Source of the DNA: Citreicoccus inhibens | GTDB taxonomy: Bacteria; Myxococcota; Myxococcia; Myxococcales; Myxococcaceae | Direction of reading: 5' to 3' | NCBI RefSeq assembly: GCF_019039035.1 | Contig: NZ_JAHNZT010000013.1 | Coordinates: 144,456-208,455 of the forward strand | Length of the DNA: 64,000 bases | In this document: one piece after another, positions 57,927 through 64,000 of the stretch | Position numbering within the stretch: position 1 is the stretch's first letter | How the letters are laid out: each line of letters opens with the position of its first letter | The notes under the pieces: generated by a model | Seen by the model: only the letters and a program-made list of their open reading frames with translations | The model's database searches: none | Told to the model about the DNA's origin: nothing | Position numbers and translations under genes: made by a program

Positions 57927-59813
57927 CTACGGCGTGTAGAGGACCGTGAGGGTGGCGCTCGCGCCGTCCTTGATGAAGACGTACGCGGTGCCGGTTGGAT
58001 CCTGCGCGAAGCGAAGCCGAAGCTGCGTGCGCCCCGCGGTGTTGAGCCCGGAGAGCCCCGCTCCCGAGAAGTCCGCGGAGGTGGCCGTGCCCGACGTGAA
58101 CTTGGCGACGCCCGCGACGGCGCTGGCGGTGGCGCTCGCGGCCCAGTCACTCGTCTCCAGGGGCGCCCCGTTGAAGGCGCCGGAGTTCACGTCGACAACG
58201 AGCGAGTTGTTCGCGGGGCTCGCCCAGGGGTCGCCCACGCCCGAGGAGTACGTGACGGTGACGTAGGCGCGCTGCATGGTCGCTCCCTCGGGCAGGCTCG
58301 ACGTGTCGAAGGAGAGGATGGCGCGGTTGTGCTTGCCGTCCGTCCCGCGTCCGAGCGCGAGACCCGTGAGCGTCCCGAGCGCGGGCGCGCTGCCATCCGC
58401 GTTCGCCTTCACGTAGCCATCCTCTGCCGTGATGCTCGAGAAGGTCGCCGTGGTCGGAGTCGAGCCGCCGCTGTTGCTGACGGTGACCGAGGTGTCCGCG
58501 TCGGTGCTGGAGTTGCCCGCCGCATCGAACGCCCGCGCGCTCAGCGCATGGAGGCCATTGGCAACCGTCGTGGTGTTCCACGCGAATGCGTAGGGCGCGG
58601 TGGTGGCTGTGCCGACGAGGCCGCCGTCCACGTAGAACTCCACCCGCGCGACGCCTACGTCATCCGTCGCGCTCGCGGTCAGATTGACCGTCCCGCTGAC
58701 GCTGGTGCCCGAGGCCGGCGCGGTCACATCCACCGCAGGCGGCGTGGTGTCCGTGGGCGGCGTCCCTGCCTCAGTGAGGCCGAAGAACTGGGCCTGGGCG
58801 TAGGTGCCGCACAGGTTGACGTCGGACAAGTACGCGCCCGTGGCGCCGCAGACGGTACTGGTGCCGGGGAAGCTGTACTGCGGATCCACCGGGACGGCGT
58901 GTCCCATGCCGGTGATTTCGTAGGTCTCCACGAGCGCCGTGCCCGCGCTGTTCCGGTAGACCTTGTGGGGGAAGCCGCCGACGGTGTCGCTGGTGTCGGC
59001 CACCTGATCGATGCCGTGGACGTTGGTCCACTGCTCCATGGACTCGGTGAGGTTGGAGGACTTCACCGTGTAGTCGCTGGTGCCGTGCCAGATGGACACG
59101 CGAGGCCACGGACCCGAGTAGCCCGGGTTGGCATTGCGCACGAGGTCGCCCCACGCAGCGGGCGTCTTGTCGATGCCAGGGCTCATGCACGAGAAGCCCT
59201 CGGTCATCGAGTTGGCACAGCGGTACGGTCCGCCCGAGTTGATGGCCCCCCCGGCGAACACGTCCGGGTAGGTGGCCAGCATGACGGGGACCATGTAGCC
59301 GCCGGCGGAGAAGCCCGAGACGAACACCCGCGCCGGGTCGATGGAGTACGCGGCCTTCATCGCATCCACCATCTGCTTGATGGACAGGGCCTCGCCGCCG
59401 CCACGCACGGAATCGCCAGGCTCGAACCAGTTGAAGCAGCTCGTGGAGTTGTTGCCGCTCTGCTGCTGCGCGTAGACGACGTAGAACTTGTAGACGTTGG
59501 ACGCGGCCGTCCAGCCACTGGCCTCGATGGCCGCCGCGCTCTGCGTGCAGCCGTGCAGCACGACGACGAGTGGCGCGTTGGCGGGCATGTTCGCTGGCAC
59601 CTGCCGATACATCAGCAGGTTGCCCGGATTCGAGCCGAAGCCCGTCACCTGCGTCAGCCCCTGTCGCGCCTGCGCAGTGGGCTCATGCGAGGGCTCGGAT
59701 GCGTCCGTGCCGATGGGGCCGCAGCCCGTCGCGACGGTGGCGAGCAGCGCGCTCAAGCGCAGCCAGGGGAACGGCGTGAACGACGGAAGTGGGCGGATGC
59801 CTCGACCGCGCAT
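57927..59813 (-). CDS. secreted PHB-depolymerase/feruloyl-esterase-type hydrolase with Ig-like and C-terminal modules
   Basis: A 628-aa lipoprotein (lipobox ATGC at about residue 31). The catalytic domain (about 55-350) has LVVVLHGCTQSAAAIE (oxyanion), GFSAGGYM (nucleophile Ser), a late Asp in WHGTSDYTV and the catalytic His in TGMGHAVPVD. It matches the PHB-depolymerase family esterase fold. An Ig-like module (about 365-450: DVTAPASGTSVSGTVNLTASATDDVGVARVEFYVDG) and a C-terminal DNRLRE-like beta-sandwich follow. These modules usually bind carbohydrate or polymer. Hydrolysis of extracellular polyester or feruloyl esters is inferred. Confidence 0.88.
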   Translation of the reverse strand: MRGRGIRPLPSFTPFPWLRLSALLATVATGCGPIGTDASEPSHEPTAQARQGLTQVTGFGSNPGNLLMYRQVPANMPANAPLVVVLHGCTQSAAAIEASGWTAASNVYKFYVVYAQQQSGNNSTSCFNWFEPGDSVRGGGEALSIKQMVDAMKAAYSIDPARVFVSGFSAGGYMVPVMLATYPDVFAGGAINSGGPYRCANSMTEGFSCMSPGIDKTPAAWGDLVRNANPGYSGPWPRVSIWHGTSDYTVKSSNLTESMEQWTNVHGIDQVADTSDTVGGFPHKVYRNSAGTALVETYEITGMGHAVPVDPQYSFPGTSTVCGATGAYLSDVNLCGTYAQAQFFGLTEAGTPPTDTTPPAVDVTAPASGTSVSGTVNLTASATDDVGVARVEFYVDGGLVGTATTAPYAFAWNTTTVANGLHALSARAFDAAGNSSTDADTSVTVSNSGGSTPTTATFSSITAEDGYVKANADGSAPALGTLTGLALGRGTDGKHNRAILSFDTSSLPEGATMQRAYVTVTYSSGVGDPWASPANNSLVVDVNSGAFNGAPLETSDWAASATASAVAGVAKFTSGTATSADFSGAGLSGLNTAGRTQLRLRFAQDPTGTAYVFIKDGASATLTVLYTP

Positions 59814-59887
59814 GGTGCCTCCCGGGCCGCCCGCGAGGGGGAAGGAGGGGCGGCCGCGGGCCGAGACCTGACTGTCTTTGGATGTCT

Positions 59888-59924
59888 GGATTCAAGGCGC
59901 GACGCGTCGCGCAGGGCTGAATCC
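59888..59924. promoter_or_regulatory. nested inverted repeats upstream of PHB-depolymerase-type gene
   Basis: A 16-bp perfect palindrome GCGCGACGCGTCGCGC (59897-59912) lies inside a GGATTCA (59888-59894) / TGAATCC (59918-59924) inverted repeat, 75-111 bp upstream of the start. It is a candidate operator or cruciform. Confidence 0.4.
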
Positions 59925-59954
59925 TGAACCACCCTTCATCTTTTCTGGCACATC

Positions 59955-59982
59955 ACGCCGCGCGTCATTCCCAGCGCGGCGT
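59955..59982 (-). terminator. hairpin after acyl-CoA carboxylase gene
   Basis: A 9-bp perfect stem ACGCCGCGC (59955-59963) / GCGCGGCGT (59974-59982) with a 10-nt loop, about 60 bp beyond the carboxylase stop. No T tract. Confidence 0.5.
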
Positions 59983-60044
59983 TGAGGGGAAGGGGAGGGG
60001 CGGGCGCTCACGGTGCGAGCGCTCCGCCCCTTCCGAGACACGGC

Positions 60045-61625
60045 TCAGACGGGAGAGATCTCCCGGCGGCGGAAGGGCCGCTCCACCTGCTTGTTCGCGG
60101 TCCGCTTGAGGGCGCGCGCGAGGAGGCGGCGGGTGTCGCGGGGATCCACGACGTCATCCACCATGGCCATGGCGGCGGTGCGCTCGATGCGGATGTGCTG
60201 GCGCAGGCCGTCCGACAGCTCCTTCTTGAGCGCGGCGGCGGCCTCGGGGCTCTCGGCGCTCTGGAGCAGCTTGCGCGCGGCGATGGACACCATTCCCTCC
60301 GGGCCCATCACGGCGATCTCCGCGCCGGGCCAGGCCACGAGCAGGTCGGGCTCGAAGGCGCGGCCGTTCATCACGTAGTAGCCGGCGCCGTAGCCCTTGC
60401 GCACCACCACGGTGAACTTGGGGACGGTGGCGCTCGCCGCCGCGTACATCATCTTGGCGCCGTGGCGGATGATGCCCTGCTGCTCCACCTTCGTGCCCAC
60501 CATGAAGCCGGGGACGTCCTGAAGGAAGAGCAGGGGGATGCTGAAGGCGTCGCACAGGTTGATGAAGCGCGCCGCCTTGTCCGCCGCGTTCACATCGAGG
60601 ATGCCGCCCAGGTACATGGAGTTGTTCGCCACGATGCCCAGCGGATAGCCGTCGATGCGCGCCAGCCCCGTCACCACGTTGCGCGCCCAGCGCGGCTTCA
60701 TGGGGAAGAACTTCCGCTCATCCACCAGCGACAGGATGACCTTGTGGATGTCGAAGGCCTGGCGAGGGCTCTCGGGAACGATCTTCAGCAAGTCCTCGTC
60801 GCGGCGATCGAACGGATCGCTCGTGGGGCGCCGAGGCGGCTTCTCTTCACAATGCGAGGGGAAGAAGCCGAGGTACTCACGCACGGCGGCCACGCACGTG
60901 GCGTCATCGGGGTACTCGGCGTCCGCGACGCCCGACAGCTCGTTGTGGACCTTGGCGCCGCCCAACTCCTCCTCGGAGACCTTCTCTCCCACGGTGGACT
61001 CGACGAGGTACGGGCCGCCAATGGCCAGGGAGCTGGTGCCCTTCACCATGGGGACGAAGTCCGCGAGGCCGGGGATGTAGGCGGTGCCGGCGGCCCCCGG
61101 GCCCACCATGGCGGCCACCTGGGGCACCACGCCGCTCATGACGACTTGCTCGCGGAAGAGGTAGCCCGTGTCCGCGAAGCTCGCGATGCGGCGCGGATCC
61201 ACGCCCGCCGAGGCCTCCAGCCGCGCGCCCGCCGAGTCCACCAGCCACACGATGGGGATGCGATTCTTGAGCGCCAGGTCGCGAAGCCGCGCCACCTTCC
61301 GCTCGCCAATCTCACCAATGGATCCACCGAACACGGTGAAGTCGTAGACGGCGGCGGCCACCGGGCGACCGTCGATCTCGCCCGTGCCGGTGATGACGCC
61401 GTCGGCAGGAGAGGGCTTGTCGTCCTCCTCCTCCGGGAGATTGCCCAGGTGTGCGGCAAGCAGCCCCATCTCCTCGAAGGTGCCCGGGTCGAACAGCAGC
61501 TTGAGGCGCTCGCGAGCGGTCAGCTTGCCCTTGGCATGCTGTCGCTCGATGCGCTCGGGGCCTCCCATGCCCTCGTTGCGCTGGCGCTGCTCCGCGAGCT
61601 TCTCCACGCGTTCGGTCATCTTCAT
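60045..61625 (-). CDS. acyl-CoA carboxylase beta (carboxyltransferase) subunit
   Basis: 526 aa from ATG 61625 (MKMTERVEKLAEQRQRNEG); a longer open frame upstream overlaps the palindrome and is not coding. The two crotonase-like halves show VYDFTVFGGSIGEIGERKVARL, GVVPQVAAMVGPGAAGTAYIPGLADF, then FLQDVPGFMVGTKVEQQGIIRHGAKM and KGYGAGYYVMNGRAFEPD. These are the CoA- and biotin-binding regions of propionyl/methylcrotonyl/acyl-CoA carboxylase beta chains. The biotin-carboxylase alpha subunit is not in the window. Substrate unresolved. Confidence 0.93.
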   Translation of the reverse strand: MKMTERVEKLAEQRQRNEGMGGPERIERQHAKGKLTARERLKLLFDPGTFEEMGLLAAHLGNLPEEEDDKPSPADGVITGTGEIDGRPVAAAVYDFTVFGGSIGEIGERKVARLRDLALKNRIPIVWLVDSAGARLEASAGVDPRRIASFADTGYLFREQVVMSGVVPQVAAMVGPGAAGTAYIPGLADFVPMVKGTSSLAIGGPYLVESTVGEKVSEEELGGAKVHNELSGVADAEYPDDATCVAAVREYLGFFPSHCEEKPPRRPTSDPFDRRDEDLLKIVPESPRQAFDIHKVILSLVDERKFFPMKPRWARNVVTGLARIDGYPLGIVANNSMYLGGILDVNAADKAARFINLCDAFSIPLLFLQDVPGFMVGTKVEQQGIIRHGAKMMYAAASATVPKFTVVVRKGYGAGYYVMNGRAFEPDLLVAWPGAEIAVMGPEGMVSIAARKLLQSAESPEAAAALKKELSDGLRQHIRIERTAAMAMVDDVVDPRDTRRLLARALKRTANKQVERPFRRREISPV

Positions 61626-61640
61626 GGCGGCGGTGCTCCC

Positions 61641-61664
61641 TGGATTGATTTGCGAATCAAACCA
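61641..61664. promoter_or_regulatory. palindromic operator candidate upstream of acyl-CoA carboxylase
   Basis: TGG-A-TTGATT-TGCG-AATCAA-A-CCA: TTGATT (61645-61650) and AATCAA (61655-61660) are perfect arms, extended by TGG/CCA beyond one mismatch. It is centred about 27 bp before the start codon, between the ChaN-like stop and the carboxylase. Regulator unknown. Confidence 0.55.
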
Positions 61665-61704
61665 GGGGGCGGGCTCGCCCGGAAGAGGGGAGTGGCGCGT
61701 GGGT

Positions 61705-63327
61705 TCAGGTGTGCACGCGCTGCGTCCACGCGAAGTAGGCGCCGCGTGGGTCATCGAGCGGGTCGCGGAACAGCGCGCGGATGTCGGCGGTGTCCACGAG
61801 GCCCGAGTCGAAGGCGCGGTAGAGCGCGTCGCCCAGCAGGTACCCGAGCGCGTGGCTCACGCCGTGGAAGAGGTGGTCGCGGCGCAGGGGCAGGAGCTTC
61901 ACGGCCTCCTCGGGGCCCTCGGTCTCCGCGGCCTTGTGGGCGAGCACGAACGCGGCGACCTGGCGGTCCACGCCTCGGGTCGCGCCGAAGCGACGGGCCC
62001 ACTCGGCCACGCCGGGACAGGTGCGGCGCGGGTTCACCAGCTTCGAGCCGAAGAACCCGAGCGCCTCTTCCAGGCACCGCGCGTAGAAGGCCTCGGACGC
62101 GCCGCGGGGCGCTTCCATGGCGTCGCCCACGGCACAGTGGCGGACGAAGTGCGCGGCCTCCTCCGCCGCGTGGTTGAGCGACAGCGAGGCGAGGTAGGCC
62201 GTGCGCGCACGGGGGATGTAGCCGCTCTCCCGCGTCAGGATGTGCTTGCGCAGCTGGGACACCTCGGCCTGGGTGAAGCGGCCACGCCGACGGATGCGCG
62301 CGAGCACGTCGCTGTCCGCCGCGGTCGTCACCTCCACCGAGTCCAGCGCGCGCCCGACGGGGACGCCCGCGAGGCGACCGATGAGCTCGGACATCTCGCG
62401 GAAGCGCTCCGCCGCGGTGCGATCCACCTCCAGCGGCGCGTCTCCCGCCTCGGCCTCCAGGTAGTCCAGGAAGCTCTGCTGACAGACGACAGGGGAGGCG
62501 TTCAGGAGGCACACCGCGCCGTCGGCCAGCTCCACGGCCTCGGCTTCGCCCACGCGCCCCTCGCGCGCCAGGCGCCACCAGATGCCTTCCGCGTTCTGGT
62601 AGACGACGAGGCCGCGCCGCGCGTGGTCCTCCCCCAGCGCGCGTTCGACCTGGAGCGGCAGATGGCAGGGCGCCAGATGGTACTGGCCCACGAGCACGAG
62701 CACGAGCGGGCGGTCCTCGGCGCGCGCCGCGCGGGCGATGCGCTCGGCGGCGTAGGCGTCTCGCAGCGCGAGCGAGCGCTCACCCTGGGCGCGGCGGTCG
62801 ATTCCCACCACGTCCAGCTTGAGGCGTCTGGCGAACGCGAGGACGGCGCGGCTGCCCGTGGCGGGGCCGAAGCCAGAAGTCCCGGTGAGTCCGAGGCGCG
62901 AGAACAGCGAGCGCTCCGGGAGACGGCCCTCGAGATAGGCGTCCACCGCGGCCTGGTGCCGGCCTTCCACGCACTCGAGGGCGAGCACGACGCGGCGCCC
63001 GGACGTGAGCGCGCGCTCGACGAGCTCCAGGTAGGTCTGCTGCGCGAGTGGTAGCGTGTGGTAGTCGCCCACGTACACCACGTCCGAGGACTGCAACTGC
63101 TGGTGTACGAACGCGAGAGGCACCACGCGTGAATACGCGGCGGTGCGACGGCGGTACCGAGCCTCGTAGGCGCGGAAGGCCTCGGTCCGTCCTTCGACGA
63201 CTCGGGCAATCTGGGCCCTCTGTCGACGGAAGAGGGAGAGGTGGAGGGCGAGCGACGCGCGCATGGAGCGGGGGCACCGTCGCACGCGCTGCATGAGGCG
63301 GCAAAAAATCGGCTCACGCCGTGACAT
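61705..63327 (-). CDS. ChaN/Tiki-superfamily protein with helical C-terminal domain
   Basis: 540 aa from ATG 63327 (perfect AAGGAG at 7 bp). The N-terminal helical region has RYRRRTAAYSRVVPLAFVHQQL. The ChaN-like domain (about 75-260) contains VVYVGDYHTLPLAQQTYLELVE, VVLALECVEGRHQAAVDAYL and LVGQYHLAPCHLPLQVE, the Tiki pattern GDxHxxxxxQ ... LGxxHxxx. A 250-residue helical domain with AAEEAAHFVRHCAVGDAM follows. No signal peptide, so cytosolic. Known ChaN binds haem; a hydrolase or haem role here is inferred. It precedes the carboxylase gene on the same strand. Confidence 0.82.
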   Translation of the reverse strand: MSRREPIFCRLMQRVRRCPRSMRASLALHLSLFRRQRAQIARVVEGRTEAFRAYEARYRRRTAAYSRVVPLAFVHQQLQSSDVVYVGDYHTLPLAQQTYLELVERALTSGRRVVLALECVEGRHQAAVDAYLEGRLPERSLFSRLGLTGTSGFGPATGSRAVLAFARRLKLDVVGIDRRAQGERSLALRDAYAAERIARAARAEDRPLVLVLVGQYHLAPCHLPLQVERALGEDHARRGLVVYQNAEGIWWRLAREGRVGEAEAVELADGAVCLLNASPVVCQQSFLDYLEAEAGDAPLEVDRTAAERFREMSELIGRLAGVPVGRALDSVEVTTAADSDVLARIRRRGRFTQAEVSQLRKHILTRESGYIPRARTAYLASLSLNHAAEEAAHFVRHCAVGDAMEAPRGASEAFYARCLEEALGFFGSKLVNPRRTCPGVAEWARRFGATRGVDRQVAAFVLAHKAAETEGPEEAVKLLPLRRDHLFHGVSHALGYLLGDALYRAFDSGLVDTADIRALFRDPLDDPRGAYFAWTQRVHT

Positions 63328-63368
63328 GCCGCTCCTTGACTCTCCAATCATGGCAATGGACCATTCTC

Positions 63369-64000
63369 GTGCCCTTGAAGACCGCACTCGCTCGCACGAT
63401 CTCCCTCTCCCTCGTGCTCCTCGCTGGGCTGCCCGCATGGGCCCAGGAGCCGACGCTGCTGCATTCCGCGCCACCCCGCGCCGAGGCCAACCAGCCTCTG
63501 CGCCTGGACGGAACGCTGGTGGACGGCGGGCACGTGCTCGACCTGTTCATCCGTTACCGAGGTCCGGGCGAGCCCTACGCCCAGGTGGCCATGGAGCGGC
63601 AGTACGGGGACCTCTACCGCGGCGTCATTCCCGCGGATCACCTGGTGGCACCCGGCGTCGAGTACTACGTGGAAGGCGTGACGGCGGGCGGTGAACGCGT
63701 GGCTCTGTTCCAGTCCGCGGCCCGTCCAGCCCGAGTCCTCGTGGGAGGTGAGCCGCCCGCGTCGCGGACCGTGACGGATGCCCGCCCCGTTGGTCGCACC
63801 CCGCCGCCTCCGGTGGAGTCTCGACCCACGCCGCCGCCCGAGGAGCCTCGGCGCGCGACCGCACCCCCCGCCGCTTCGCGCACGCGCAGCACTGCCACGA
63901 CAGATGACTCGATGGCCGCGCTGACGGCGGATCTGCCCGCGGCGGAGCCAACGCCGGCCCCTGCGCCGCGCATACCACCTCAAACACCACCACCACACAT
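63369..64000 (+). CDS. secreted Pro-rich protein, 3' truncated by window end
   Basis: A frame from GTG 63369 stays open to the last base, so it lacks a stop. It has a signal peptide (about 1-25, ending PAWAQ). An Ig/fibronectin-like domain of about 80 residues follows (PLRLDGTLVDGGHVLDLFIRY, YAQVAMERQYGDLYRGVIPADHL, GVEYYVEGVTAGGERV). Then comes a Pro/Ala/Thr-rich disordered region beginning PVGRTPPPPVE. The start is only 41 bp from the divergent ChaN-like gene. Similar Ig plus Pro-rich proteins are seen in myxobacterial envelope assemblies; the rest is missing. Confidence 0.7.
   Translation, partial: MPLKTALARTISLSLVLLAGLPAWAQEPTLLHSAPPRAEANQPLRLDGTLVDGGHVLDLFIRYRGPGEPYAQVAMERQYGDLYRGVIPADHLVAPGVEYYVEGVTAGGERVALFQSAARPARVLVGGEPPASRTVTDARPVGRTPPPPVESRPTPPPEEPRRATAPPAASRTRSTATTDDSMAALTADLPAAEPTPAPAPRIPPQTPPPH

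Noticed and set aside
57732..62177. Two 731-codon plus-strand open frames (57732-59927 and 59982-62177)
   Set aside because: They are antisense shadows of the PHB-depolymerase-type, carboxylase and ChaN-like genes; composition is Arg/Gly/His-rich with no family motifs.

Overview
The window is about 70% G+C with long, tightly packed genes on both strands. It carries many lipoproteins, eukaryote-like signalling domains (PP2C fused to a cyclic-nucleotide domain, FHA, an F-box-like protein), several secreted hydrolases and an amino-acid fermentation route. This mix suggests a predatory soil myxobacterium (Myxococcota, Cystobacterineae such as Myxococcus, Corallococcus or Archangium); that is inference from gene content. 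No rRNA, CRISPR array, complete insertion sequence or prophage is visible.

Layout. 1-5 kb: 5'-truncated Hsp70, SCP2-like protein, tRNA-Val with promoter and terminator, TerC membrane protein, HtpX protease. 5-13 kb: a candidate exopolysaccharide locus. It has a processive GT2 synthase, a coiled-coil membrane-fusion-like protein, a TolC-like protein and a secreted protein in one minus-strand operon, faced by a Pro-Thr-rich lipoprotein and a metallo-beta-lactamase/Rieske fusion. 13-21 kb: phosphopantetheinyl transferase, type II thioesterase, sulfate activation (cysDNC), a CmlA-like diiron hydroxylase and an imine-reductase-like enzyme. These look like accessory functions of secondary metabolism, but no megasynthase is present. 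21.7-26.3 kb: an accessory stretch with a GATase-like protein, an F-box-like protein and two small ORFs, ending at tRNA-Arg(CCT). A degenerate copy of that tRNA's anticodon/T region lies 1.12 kb away.

26-39 kb: lipoproteins (EEP nuclease/phosphatase fold, HEAT-like, Tiki/ChaN-like), an SDR, a CAT-anticodon tRNA with a clear promoter and terminator, an outer-membrane-type protein, FHA and PP2C-cNMP regulators, and a 995-aa carboxypeptidase-regulatory-repeat protein. 39.9-54 kb: coaBC, uracil-DNA glycosylase, esterase and the lysine fermentation enzymes (kdd, then kamD-X-kamE-kal-kce). Between the two lysine blocks lie a GH18 chitinase, a nitroreductase and a secreted catalase with an ankyrin partner. 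Three tandem palindromic sites sit in the catalase/kamD divergent region. 54-64 kb: SDR, methyltransferase, small lipoproteins, a PHB-depolymerase-type esterase, an acyl-CoA carboxylase beta subunit with a palindrome just upstream of its start, a ChaN-like protein, and a secreted protein cut by the window end.

KamDE, Kdd, Kce and Kal would convert (beta-)lysine to acetoacetate and a C4-CoA ester, fitting a predator that feeds on protein. The GT2, MFP-like and TolC-like proteins plausibly form one trans-envelope polysaccharide synthase. Nothing was searched against a database. Calls rest on motif recognition, so divergent families are given low confidence.
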